DNA of 64,000 nucleotides, taken from Novispirillum itersonii (lineage in GTDB: Bacteria > Pseudomonadota > Alphaproteobacteria > Rhodospirillales > Rhodospirillaceae). The position numbers and the translations under genes are program-made. The stretch covers positions 62,001-126,000 of the forward strand of contig NZ_JACIIX010000013.1 of assembly GCF_014205675.1 (NCBI RefSeq). Direction: 5' to 3'. The notes beneath the pieces were generated by a model, which had not been told where the DNA came from, ran no database searches, and worked only from the letters and a program-made list of their open reading frames with translations. Position 1 is the stretch's first letter. Each line of letters begins with the position of its first letter. Below are positions 53,851 through 61,688 of the stretch, piece after piece.

Positions 53851-54804
53851 ATGAAAAACGAAGCCCCCAACTATTCCCACCGGCATCTCCTCGGCATCGA
53901 GGGGCTGTACCCGCATGAGATCAGCTACCTGCTGGATCTGGCCGACTCCTATGTCGAGACCAACCGCCGCCCGCTGCGGAAGTTCGATATTCTGAAGGGC
54001 CGCACACAGGTCAATATGTTCTTCGAGGCCTCCACCCGCACCCGGGCCTCGTTCGAGCTGGCCGGGCAGCGGCTGGGCGCTGATGTCATCAACATGCAGT
54101 CGTCGGGGTCGTCGGTGACCAAGGGCGAAACCCTGATCGACACCGCCGTCACCCTGAATGCCATGCATATTGATGCGCTGGTGGTCCGGCATCAGGATTC
54201 CGGGGCGGTGAAGCTGCTGGCGGATAAGGTCAACTGCGCCGTGGTCAACGGCGGCGACGGCGCGCATGAGCACCCGACGCAGGCGCTGCTGGATGCCCTG
54301 ACCATCCGCCGCCGCCGGGGCCGTCTGGACGGGCTGCTGGTCGCCATCTGCGGCGATGTGCTGCATTCCCGCGTCGCGCGGTCGAACATCCACCTGCTGA
54401 CCACCATGGGCGCGGTGGTGCGGGTGATCGGGCCGAAGCCGCTGATCCCCGGCGGCATCAGCGAAATGGGCGTGGAGGTGTTCCACGACATGCGCAAGGG
54501 CCTGAAGGATGTGGACATCGTGATGATGCTGCGTGTGCAGAACGAACGCATGCAGGGCAACTACATTCCGTCGGTGCGCGAATACTTCCACTTCTTCGGT
54601 CTGGATAAGGAAAAGCTGGCGCTGGCCAAGCCCAACGCCCTGATCATGCACCCCGGCCCGATGAACCGGGGGGTGGAAATCGACTCTGACGTCGCCGATG
54701 ACGTGGAACGCTCCGTGATCCGTGAACAGGTGGAAATGGGCGTGGCGGTCCGCATGGCGGTGCTGGAAACGCTGGTCCGCAACACCACCGGAGGGAAGGC
54801 CTGA
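53851..54804 (+). CDS. pyrB: aspartate carbamoyltransferase catalytic subunit
   Basis: A 317-residue enzyme joining aspartate and carbamoyl phosphate in the first committed step of pyrimidine synthesis. The carbamoyl-phosphate site [20 protein letters not shown] and the [13 protein letters not shown] loop are present, with [27 protein letters not shown] and [14 protein letters not shown]. No pyrI regulatory-subunit gene follows; instead pyrC starts in the pyrB stop region (overlap of one base, TGATG). Such pyrB-pyrC pairs often form a complex in which the dihydroorotase-like partner is structural. Confidence 0.97.
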   Translation: MKNEAPNYSHRHLLGIEGLYPHEISYLLDLADSYVETNRRPLRKFDILKGRTQVNMFFEASTRTRASFELAGQRLGADVINMQSSGSSVTKGETLIDTAVTLNAMHIDALVVRHQDSGAVKLLADKVNCAVVNGGDGAHEHPTQALLDALTIRRRRGRLDGLLVAICGDVLHSRVARSNIHLLTTMGAVVRVIGPKPLIPGGISEMGVEVFHDMRKGLKDVDIVMMLRVQNERMQGNYIPSVREYFHFFGLDKEKLALAKPNALIMHPGPMNRGVEIDSDVADDVERSVIREQVEMGVAVRMAVLETLVRNTTGGKA

Positions 54805-56102
54805 TGCCCGTTTTTGATACCCCGACGCAGGTGGCCTACACCAACGCCCGCCTGCTTGATCCCGCCACCGGGCTGGATACCACCGGCACGCTGGTCACCA
54901 CCGGCGAAGTGATCACCGCCTTCGGGCCGGATGTGACCCCGCCCGCCGGGGCCACGGTGGTGGACTGCGGCGGCAACGCCCTGATCCCCGGTCTGGTTGA
55001 CATGCGCGCCCAGCTGCGGGAGCCCGGCGAGGCCCATAAGGAAAGCATCAAGAGTGCCGGTAAGGCGGCGGTCTCCGCCGGGATCACCACGCTGGTGGCC
55101 CTGCCCAACACCGACCCGGTGATTGATGATGAAGCGGCGATTGAGTTCATGGCCCGCCGCGCCCGCCAGATCGGCCTGACCAAGGTCTACCCCTATGCCG
55201 CTGCCACCAAGGGGACGGACGGTAAGGAACTGGCCGAGATGGGCATGCTGTCGCTGGCCGGGGCGGTCGCCTTCACCGATGGCACCAAGCCGATTGCCCA
55301 TGCCGGGCTGATGCGCCGCGCCCTGCAATACGCCGCCACCTATGATCTGCTGGTGATGCAGCACCCGGAAGAACCCGGCCTGTCCGGCGGGGTGATGAAC
55401 GCCGGGGATCTGGCCACCCGCCTCGGCCTGACCGGCATCCCGCGTGAAGCGGAAATCGTCCTGCTGGAACGCGACATACGTCTGGTGGAAATGACCGGGG
55501 CCCGTTACCACGCCGCCCATATTTCCACCTCGGAAAGCGTGGAGATCATCCGCCGGGCCAAGGCGAAGGGCCTGCGCGTCACCTGTGACACCGCCCCGCC
55601 CTACTTCGCCCTGAACGAGCTGGAAGTGTCGGATTACCGCACCTTCGCCAAGCTGAACCCGCCGCTGCGGGCGGAAGACGACCGTCAGGCGATTCTGGCC
55701 GGGCTGCGTGATGGGGTGATTGACGCCATCGGGTCGGACCATTCGCCGCAGGATCAAGACACCAAGCGGGTGCCGTTCGCCGTGGCCGCCTTCGGGGGCA
55801 TCGGGCTGGAAACCCTGCTGCCGCTGGTGCTGGAGCTGGTGCATACCGGCCAGTTGCCGCTGATGCAGGCGCTGAGGCTGATCACCTGCGGCCCGGCGGA
55901 TCTGCTGGGCCTGCCCGCCGGGCGGCTGGCGGTCGGGGCGGCGGCCGATCTGGCGGTGGTCGATCTGGAAAAGCCGTGGAAGTACGACGCCAAAAAGTCG
56001 CTGTCCAAGTCCAAGAACTCGCCGTTTGACGGCCGCCTGCTTCAGGGCCGCGTCCTGCGCACGGTGATCGACGGTCGCACGGTGTACCAGCATGATGCCT
56101 GA
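54804..56102 (+). CDS. pyrC: dihydroorotase-like protein lacking the HxH metal motif
   Basis: A 432-residue amidohydrolase-fold protein. Segments typical of type I dihydroorotases are seen: LIPGLVDMRAQLREPGEAHKE, TTLVALPNTDPVIDD, FTDGTKPI, QHPEEPGLSGG, YHAAHISTSESVEII, CDTAPPYFALNE and AIGSDHSPQD. The first metal motif, normally Asp-x-His-x-His-Leu-Arg, here reads DMRAQLR (residues 66-72): both histidines are lost. The later histidine and aspartate positions are kept. This pattern is known in inactive partners (PyrC'/PyrX) that support PyrB, so catalysis is doubtful and an active enzyme is expected elsewhere. Its 3' end overlaps plsY by 11 bases. Confidence 0.9.
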   Translation: MPVFDTPTQVAYTNARLLDPATGLDTTGTLVTTGEVITAFGPDVTPPAGATVVDCGGNALIPGLVDMRAQLREPGEAHKESIKSAGKAAVSAGITTLVALPNTDPVIDDEAAIEFMARRARQIGLTKVYPYAAATKGTDGKELAEMGMLSLAGAVAFTDGTKPIAHAGLMRRALQYAATYDLLVMQHPEEPGLSGGVMNAGDLATRLGLTGIPREAEIVLLERDIRLVEMTGARYHAAHISTSESVEIIRRAKAKGLRVTCDTAPPYFALNELEVSDYRTFAKLNPPLRAEDDRQAILAGLRDGVIDAIGSDHSPQDQDTKRVPFAVAAFGGIGLETLLPLVLELVHTGQLPLMQALRLITCGPADLLGLPAGRLAVGAAADLAVVDLEKPWKYDAKKSLSKSKNSPFDGRLLQGRVLRTVIDGRTVYQHDA

Positions 56103-56700
56103 ACTTCTGTTGGGCCTGTGTGCCCTTGGCGGTTACCTGCTCGGCTCGGTGCCGTTCGGTATCGTGCTGACCAAGCCGTTCGGTTATGACCTGCGCAGCA
56201 TCGGCTCCGGCAACATCGGGGCCACCAATGTGCTGCGCACCGGGCGGAAGGATCTGGCGCTGGCCACCCTGCTGCTGGATTCCGGCAAGGGGGGCATCGC
56301 TGCGGCGGTGGCCGCCCTGCTGGTGCCCGATCAGGCCGGGGTGGCCGGGCTGATTGCCGGGTGCTGCGCGGTGCTGGGTCACAACTTCCCGGTCTGGCTG
56401 GGGTTTAAGGGCGGCAAGGGCGTGGCGACCACGCTGGGCGTGCTGCTGGTCACATCGTGGCCGGTCGGTCTGGCCGCCTGCGCGACGTGGCTGGTGGTGG
56501 CGGCGCTCAGCCGCTATTCCTCGCTGTCGGCGCTGGTGTGTCTGGCGCTGGCCCCGGTGGATGCGTGGTTCCTGTCCGATCAGGATCATGTCATCGCCTA
56601 TGCCCTGCTGGCGGTGCTGGCCTTTATCCGCCATCACGAAAATATCCGCCGCCTGTTGCGCGGCGAGGAAAGCAAGATCGGCAAGAAGAAGAAAGACTGA
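56092..56700 (+). CDS. plsY: acyl-phosphate:glycerol-3-phosphate acyltransferase PlsY
   Basis: A 202-residue inner-membrane enzyme that transfers an acyl group from acyl-phosphate to glycerol 3-phosphate, starting phospholipid synthesis. About six hydrophobic segments are seen, with the three conserved motifs GSGNIGATNVLRTGRK, GHNFPVWLGFKGGKGVATTLG and a C-terminal AFIRHHENIRRLLRGEE. It begins inside the end of pyrC (ATG at 56092, second ATG at 56095). A strong hairpin follows the stop codon. Confidence 0.96.
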   Translation: MMPELLLGLCALGGYLLGSVPFGIVLTKPFGYDLRSIGSGNIGATNVLRTGRKDLALATLLLDSGKGGIAAAVAALLVPDQAGVAGLIAGCCAVLGHNFPVWLGFKGGKGVATTLGVLLVTSWPVGLAACATWLVVAALSRYSSLSALVCLALAPVDAWFLSDQDHVIAYALLAVLAFIRHHENIRRLLRGEESKIGKKKKD

Positions 56701-56729
56701 TCAGTCTTCCTTTTCCTGCACACACAGAA

Positions 56730-56768
56730 CAAACCGCCGCGTGTCCGCGCTGACACGCGGCGGTTTTC
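56730..56768 (+). terminator. plsY terminator
   Basis: AACCGCCGCGTGTC (56732-56745) pairs perfectly over 14 bases with GACACGCGGCGGTT (56752-56765), followed by TTCC. It lies 31 bases past the plsY stop codon and ends the pyrB-pyrC-plsY unit. Confidence 0.9.
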
Positions 56769-56832
56769 CGTTTGTCCCATCGCCGGAACCGATGACATAC
56801 TGGGTACCGGTCCCGCTGTGGCCGGGAGGCTG

Positions 56833-57774
56833 ATGATGTCTTTCCTCTGCCGGTTCCCCATTCTGCTGATCTTTCTGCTGGTGCTTCTGCCGCTGGCACC
56901 CTGTCCCACTGCGGCGGAAACTGTCGTGCGCATCCCCGCCCCCGGCAGTGCCGCTGACACCAGCCACCGCCTGTTCGCGGATCTGCTGACGGCAGTGCTG
57001 GAACGGACCGCCCCGCAGGATGGCCCGGCCCGGGTGCAGATCACCGCCACCAGCCCGGCGCAGGACCGCATTCTGCGCGATCTGGAGACCGGGGCACTGG
57101 ATGTGTACTGGGTCGGCACCAACCCGGCGCGGGAACAACGGCTGCGGCCGGTGCGGGTGCCGCTGACCGGCGGGCTGCTCGGGCTGCGGGTGCCGGTGAT
57201 CCGGGCCGACCGGCAGGCTGACTTTGACCGGATCAGCAGCCTCGACGGGCTGCGCCCGCTGACCGCCTGTCAGGGCGACCAATGGCCCGACAGCGACATT
57301 CTGGAGGCCAATGGCCTGACAGTGGCGCGGATCAACCACTTCCGGCTGATGTACGACATGCTGAAGGCCGGGCGCTGCGATTACTTCCCGCGCGGCCTTC
57401 AGGAGGTCTACGCCGAAGTTGCCGCCCAGCCGCCCGGCACCGTCATCGCCTACGACCGCCTGATTCTTGCCTACCGCTATCCGATGTATTTCTTCACCGG
57501 CCCGGCAGCCCCGGCACTGGCGCAGCGCCTGCACAACGGCCTGACCGCCATGGCCCATGACGGCAGCCTGCGCCGGTTCTGGGAAACCCATCCGGTAACC
57601 CGGGACATCTTTCCGCTGACACGCTATACCGGCAGCCGGGTGCTGCTGCTGACCAACCCGATGCTGCCCAAAGACACCCCGGTGCAGGATCAGGCCCTGT
57701 GGCTGCCGTTCCCCGGCCTGCCGCCGGGGGCGGATTTCCGGGGCACCGCCCCCCTGCGCGACGGGGCTTTCTGA
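56833..57774 (+). CDS. periplasmic solute-binding-like protein A
   Basis: A 313-residue secreted protein. The N-terminus (to about residue 33, ending PTAAE) is a signal peptide. The mature protein has the layout of a type 2 periplasmic binding protein, with DVYWVGTNPAREQRLRPVRVPLTGGLLG, TACQGDQWPDSDILEANGL, RCDYFPRGLQEVYAEV and ILAYRYPMYFF. It is a tandem paralogue of the next gene, and no transporter permease or ATPase is adjacent. The ligand is unknown. The start MMSFLCRF (ATG 56833) has GGGAGG upstream. Confidence 0.82.
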   Translation: MMSFLCRFPILLIFLLVLLPLAPCPTAAETVVRIPAPGSAADTSHRLFADLLTAVLERTAPQDGPARVQITATSPAQDRILRDLETGALDVYWVGTNPAREQRLRPVRVPLTGGLLGLRVPVIRADRQADFDRISSLDGLRPLTACQGDQWPDSDILEANGLTVARINHFRLMYDMLKAGRCDYFPRGLQEVYAEVAAQPPGTVIAYDRLILAYRYPMYFFTGPAAPALAQRLHNGLTAMAHDGSLRRFWETHPVTRDIFPLTRYTGSRVLLLTNPMLPKDTPVQDQALWLPFPGLPPGADFRGTAPLRDGAF

Positions 57775-57802
57775 TCGCCGCCCCTGCTGAGAGACGGAAA
57801 TA

Positions 57803-58780
57803 ATGGCATCCTGTCTGCTGTCTCTGCTGATGGATCTGCCCCGCCGGGCCTTGGTGGTTCTGGTGGCTGGGCTGGTGGCTGGGCTGGCCCTCTGCACTCC
57901 GGCAGCGGCAGCGGACCGGTCCGCGCTCCTCCCGCCCTCCATGCCGCTGACAGTCCGGGTGCCGGTGCAGGATACGGCGATCCGGGGCAATCACCCCTAC
58001 TTCATCGACCTGTTGCAGGCGGCGCTGGAACGGGGCGGTCAGAGCCCCGCGATCGTCAGTGCCGTCCCCCTGATCGGATCGCAGGAACGGCTGCTGCGCT
58101 ATCTGGAAGCCGGGGAACACATTGATGTCTACTGGGTCGGCACCGCGCCGGACCGCGAACGGCGGCTGGCCCCGGTGCGGGTGCCCCTGACCGGGGGGCT
58201 GCTCGGCATCCGCCTGCCGGTGATCCTGCCGCAGCGACAGGAGGAATTCGCCCGCATCCGCAGCGTCGAAGACCTGCGCCAGTATACCGCCTGTCAGGGC
58301 GACCAGTGGCCGGACAGCGACATTCTGGAAGCCAACGGCCTGCCGGTGCTGCGCATCAACCAGTTCCACGTCATGTATGAAATGCTGCGGGCCGGGCGCT
58401 GCGATTACTTCCCGCGCAGCGTGATCGAGGTCTATGCCGAGGTTGCCGCCCAGCCGCAGAAGAGCTTTATGATCGACGAAACACTGGTGCTGGCTTACCG
58501 CTATCCGCTGTATTTTTTCACCAGCCGGGACAACATCGCCCTCAACCGGCGGCTTGAGGCCGGATTGACCGCCATGGCCCACGACGGCAGCCTGATGGCG
58601 CTGATCGAAACCCACCCGACCACCAGCCCGGCTTTTCCCCTGCACCGGTTTCAGGGGGCGCGGATACTGACCCTGACCAATCCGCTGCTGCCACAGGAAA
58701 CCCCGCTGGCCGACCGCAGCCTGTGGGTGCCGTTTCCCGGCGTCTCCGCCCCCATCGACAGCGGGCAGAAAACCAACTGA
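57803..58780 (+). CDS. periplasmic solute-binding-like protein B
   Basis: A 325-residue paralogue of the preceding protein. Signal peptide to about residue 37 (ending PAAAAD), then the same diagnostic pieces: DVYWVGTAPDRERRLAPVRVPLTGGLLG, TACQGDQWPDSDILEANGL, RCDYFPRSVIEVYAEV and LAYRYPLYFFTS. Such unpaired binding-protein folds can feed a sensor kinase or diguanylate cyclase instead of a transporter; none is in view. It lies 28 bases after its paralogue, so the two are cotranscribed, and ends eight bases before convergent pspF. Confidence 0.82.
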   Translation: MASCLLSLLMDLPRRALVVLVAGLVAGLALCTPAAAADRSALLPPSMPLTVRVPVQDTAIRGNHPYFIDLLQAALERGGQSPAIVSAVPLIGSQERLLRYLEAGEHIDVYWVGTAPDRERRLAPVRVPLTGGLLGIRLPVILPQRQEEFARIRSVEDLRQYTACQGDQWPDSDILEANGLPVLRINQFHVMYEMLRAGRCDYFPRSVIEVYAEVAAQPQKSFMIDETLVLAYRYPLYFFTSRDNIALNRRLEAGLTAMAHDGSLMALIETHPTTSPAFPLHRFQGARILTLTNPLLPQETPLADRSLWVPFPGVSAPIDSGQKTN

Positions 58781-58788
58781 GGCAGCGG

Positions 58789-59796
58789 TCAGCCGACCCC
58801 GTGCTTCTTCAGCAGCCGCCGGAACTGGTGGTAGCCCAGCCCCAGCCACTCTGCCCCTTTGGTCTGCTGGTTATCGCAGGCCCGCAGCGCCGCTTCCAGC
58901 AACTGCCGCTCGTAAGCGGTCACCGCTTCGGTAAACGGCACCGGCCCGGCAGGCCCCGCAGGGGCTGCGGCAACCGGCGGCGGGGCCTCCGGCTCCGGGC
59001 CGTTCAGCGTTGCCCCCGGGCGTCCGTCAGCAGCGAAGGGGTCCAGCACCACCGCCGCCACCGGCTGATCCTCCGGGGTCTGATACACCGCCCGCTCCAC
59101 CACGTTCTTCAGTTCGCGCACATTGCCCGGCCACGCGTGTGCCCGAAGCTGCGCCAGCACCGCCGGATCAAACCCGGCGAACACTGACCGCCCCAGTTCC
59201 TGCGTCATCCGCAGGGCAAAATGCTGGGCCAGCACCGGAATATCCTCCGGCCGCTGCCGCAGGGCCGGGACGGTCACCACATCAAAAGCCAGCCGGTCGA
59301 GCAGATCGGCGCGGAATTTCCCATCCCGCGCCAATGCCGGAAGATCGACGTTGGCGCAGGCGATCACCCGCACATCCACCGAAACCTGCTCCACCCCGCC
59401 GACCCGTTCAAAATCGCCATATTCGATGGCGCGCAGCAGCTTTTCCTGCACCTGAAGCGAGGCGGAAGCGATTTCATCAAGGATCAAGGTCCCCCGGTGG
59501 GCGCGTTCAAACCGCCCGGCCCGCCGCTTCTGCGCCCCGGTGAAAGCCCCGGCCTCGTGGCCGAACAGTTCGCTTTCCAGCAGGGTTTCCGGCAGGGCAG
59601 CACAGTTGACCTTCACCACCGGGCCATCCCAGCGGCCGGACAGGTAATGCAGACGTTCGGAGGCCAGCTCTTTCCCCACCCCGCGTTCCCCCACCACCAG
59701 CACCGGGCGGTTGAGCGGGGCCAGCCGCCGCACCTTATCCAGCATCGACAGGAAGGCGGGATCTTCCCCGATCGGGGCGGACAACGGGGCACGCAT
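58789..59796 (-). CDS. pspF: sigma-54-dependent psp activator PspF
   Basis: A 335-residue AAA+ activator without a receiver domain. The ATPase part (about 5-240) has Walker A GERGVGKE, the sigma-54-contact loop ELFGHEAGAFTGAQKR, Walker B TLILDEIASASLQVQEKLLR and RFRADLLDRLAF-like KFRADLLDRLAFDV. A Pro/Ala linker leads to a Fis-type helix-turn-helix (QQTKGAEWLGLGYHQFRRLLKK). Missing input domains, length, and position divergent from pspABC identify PspF. In known systems PspA binds and inhibits it. GGAGGA precedes the ATG at 59794-59796. Confidence 0.95.
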   Translation of the reverse strand: MRAPLSAPIGEDPAFLSMLDKVRRLAPLNRPVLVVGERGVGKELASERLHYLSGRWDGPVVKVNCAALPETLLESELFGHEAGAFTGAQKRRAGRFERAHRGTLILDEIASASLQVQEKLLRAIEYGDFERVGGVEQVSVDVRVIACANVDLPALARDGKFRADLLDRLAFDVVTVPALRQRPEDIPVLAQHFALRMTQELGRSVFAGFDPAVLAQLRAHAWPGNVRELKNVVERAVYQTPEDQPVAAVVLDPFAADGRPGATLNGPEPEAPPPVAAAPAGPAGPVPFTEAVTAYERQLLEAALRACDNQQTKGAEWLGLGYHQFRRLLKKHGVG

Positions 59797-59935
59797 GGGG
59801 AAATCCTCCGGCGGGGCGAGGGGCCATCGCAGTTTCCGCCACTTTGACGGAAACCGCCATCACTATCCGCCACCCCGATGAACCCACCCTGAACGCAACC
59901 CCGTCAAGCCCTTGAAAAACAATACATCATCAAAC

Positions 59936-59951
59936 TGGCACGGGCTTTGTA
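59936..59951 (+). promoter_or_regulatory. sigma-54 promoter of pspA
   Basis: TGGCACGGGCTTTGTA matches the sigma-54 consensus (TGGCACG, four bases, TTGC) at all core positions except T for the final C of the -12 box. It lies about 50 bases before the pspA start and in the gap where PspF would bind. Confidence 0.75.
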
Positions 59952-60001
59952 ATAGGAAAGACCAAACACGTTATCCCCCTGATCCCCAGAGGAGCAACAT
60001 C

Positions 60002-60661
60002 ATGGGTATCTTCTCCCGCCTCGGCGACATCCTGAACGCCAATATCTCCGCCCTGCTCGACCGTGCCGAAGACCCGGAAAAGATGATCCGGCTGGTCATT
60101 CAGGAAATGGAAGACACGCTGATCGAAGTGCGGTCCTCCGCCGTCAAGGCGCTGGCCGACCGCAAGGATCTGGAACGCCGGGTCGCCGAACACCGCCGCG
60201 CCCAGGACGACTGGTCGCAGAAGGCGGAATTCGCCCTCAGCCGTGACCGCGAGGATCTGGCCCGCGGGGCCCTGATGGCCCGCCAGAAGCTGGGCGAGGA
60301 CATTGCCCTGCTGGAAACCGAACTGACCGGCATCAACGAGGCGATCGCCAAGTTTGACGAAGACCTCAGCAACCTGCAAAAGCGGCTGGAAGAAGCGAAG
60401 ACCCGCCAGAAGGCGCTGGAAATCCGCATGAACACCGCCACCCGCCGGGTGCAGGTGCGCCAGACCCTGTATGATGGCCGCATCGACGCCGCCCTTGGCC
60501 GTTACGACAGCATCGAACGCCGCATCGCCGAACTGGAAGGCAAGGCCGATGCCTATGACCTTGGGCGCGGCAAGGATCTGGCCGGGGAATTCGCCGAACT
60601 GGAATCCTCCACCGCCGTCGAGGACGAACTGGCGGCCCTGAAGCGCAAGCTGGGCCGCTGA
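60002..60661 (+). CDS. pspA: phage shock protein A
   Basis: A 219-residue peripheral membrane protein of the PspA/Vipp1/ESCRT-III family that protects the inner membrane under stress and restrains PspF. It starts GIFSRLGDILNANISALLDRAEDPEKMIRL (amphipathic helix plus conserved ALLDRAEDPEKM) and is helical and coiled-coil throughout, ending AVEDELAALKRKLGR. GAGGAG precedes the ATG at 60002. Transcribed from the sigma-54 promoter at 59936, followed by pspB and pspC. Confidence 0.97.
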   Translation: MGIFSRLGDILNANISALLDRAEDPEKMIRLVIQEMEDTLIEVRSSAVKALADRKDLERRVAEHRRAQDDWSQKAEFALSRDREDLARGALMARQKLGEDIALLETELTGINEAIAKFDEDLSNLQKRLEEAKTRQKALEIRMNTATRRVQVRQTLYDGRIDAALGRYDSIERRIAELEGKADAYDLGRGKDLAGEFAELESSTAVEDELAALKRKLGR

Positions 60662-60738
60662 TCCGCCCCCTGTCGCAGGGCGGGACCGCAGTGCTACACT
60701 GGCCCGCCCTTCCCCTTACACCCCGGTAGAGACGGATC

Positions 60739-60972
60739 ATGGTTGAAATGCTCGCTTTTCTGAAGGCCCCGCTGATTGTGTTCATGGCGGTGGTTGCGCC
60801 GCTGTGGATCATTCAGCACTACCGCCACAAGAGCAAGGAAACCGCCCGCGCCGATGCCATCACCGACAGCGATCTGGCCCGTATGGCCGAGACCGCCAGC
60901 CGTCTGGAAGACCGCATCACCGTGCTGGAACAGATCCTGGACCGGGAGGCCCCCGGTTGGAGGACCCGATAA
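60739..60972 (+). CDS. pspB: phage shock protein B
   Basis: A 77-residue inner-membrane protein that, with PspC, passes the stress signal to PspA. One N-terminal transmembrane helix (AFLKAPLIVFMAVVAPLWIIQHY, about residues 5-27) is followed by a charged helix with ARMAETASRLEDRITVLEQILDREAPGWR, the PspB signature. It lies 77 bases after pspA and one base before pspC. Confidence 0.95.
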   Translation: MVEMLAFLKAPLIVFMAVVAPLWIIQHYRHKSKETARADAITDSDLARMAETASRLEDRITVLEQILDREAPGWRTR

Positions 60973-60973
60973 T

Positions 60974-61579
60974 ATGGCACAGTATCACACCCGTACCGGC
61001 GGCTTTGCCTGTGGTGCCGGGATGCGCCGCCAGCGGTGGCGCCAGACCGGCAGCCTGATGGACGCCTTCGACAGACTGGAACGCACCATGCACCGCCCCT
61101 TCGGAAAACACCGCCCGCCGTTTGGCCGGCATGGCTGGTGCCGGTCCCGCTCCGGCGGCAGAACCGGCCTGAAGACCGACAAGGCCAATGGCAAGATCCT
61201 TGGCGTCTGCGCCGGGATTGCCCGCAGCCTTGGCATTTCCCGCACCACCGCCCGCGTGCTGTTTCTGGTCGCCGCCATCCCGATGGGAATGGGGTGGTTC
61301 CTGCTACCCCTGTATGTGATCCTTGGCTTTGTGCTGGATGATTACGGCGACGACACCGCCCCGCAGGCCACCCACGCGCCCGGCGCAGGCCCGGCCCCGG
61401 CGGCGGAAAGTGCGGCCCCGCACACCGTTCACCCCGATCTGCGCTTCGCCGACCTGCGCCGCCGGTTCGAGGATCTGGAACGCCGCACCGGATCCATGGA
61501 GCGGGAAGTCACCAGCGGCGACTTCGACCTGAAGCGCGCCTTCCGCGATCTGGACCGCAAGGACAGCCCCAAAGCCTGA
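60974..61579 (+). CDS. pspC: phage shock protein C (PspC domain)
   Basis: A 201-residue membrane protein. A basic N-terminal extension of about 70 residues precedes the PspC domain (KTDKANGKILGVCAGIARSLGI, then the transmembrane FLVAAIPMGMGWFLLPLYVILGF, about residues 97-120). The C-terminal half has an Ala/Pro linker and a charged helix (RRRFEDLERRTGSMEREVTS). The long N-terminal extension is unusual beside enterobacterial PspC (about 119 residues). The start MAQYHTRTG lies one base after the pspB stop, so they are translated together. Confidence 0.9.
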   Translation: MAQYHTRTGGFACGAGMRRQRWRQTGSLMDAFDRLERTMHRPFGKHRPPFGRHGWCRSRSGGRTGLKTDKANGKILGVCAGIARSLGISRTTARVLFLVAAIPMGMGWFLLPLYVILGFVLDDYGDDTAPQATHAPGAGPAPAAESAAPHTVHPDLRFADLRRRFEDLERRTGSMEREVTSGDFDLKRAFRDLDRKDSPKA

Positions 61580-61605
61580 TCCCTCCCCCGGCAGCCGCCA
61601 AGCCG

Positions 61606-61631
61606 ACCCCGCCGATCCCGGCGGGGTTTTG
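61606..61631 (+). terminator. pspABC terminator
   Basis: ACCCCGCCG (61606-61614) pairs with CGGCGGGGT (61619-61627) around four bases and is followed by TTTT. It lies 27 bases after pspC and 60 bases before the convergent glgP stop. Confidence 0.9.
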
Positions 61632-61688
61632 CTTTTGGGCACCCACAGCCGGGACGGTGAGATCATCACCGCCCCCGCAGGGTCCCGT

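Noticed and set aside
53570-53854. Small 94-residue plus-strand gene before pyrB
   Set aside because: The frame starts antisense to the thioesterase gene, has no ribosome site or family pattern, and overlaps the pyrB start.
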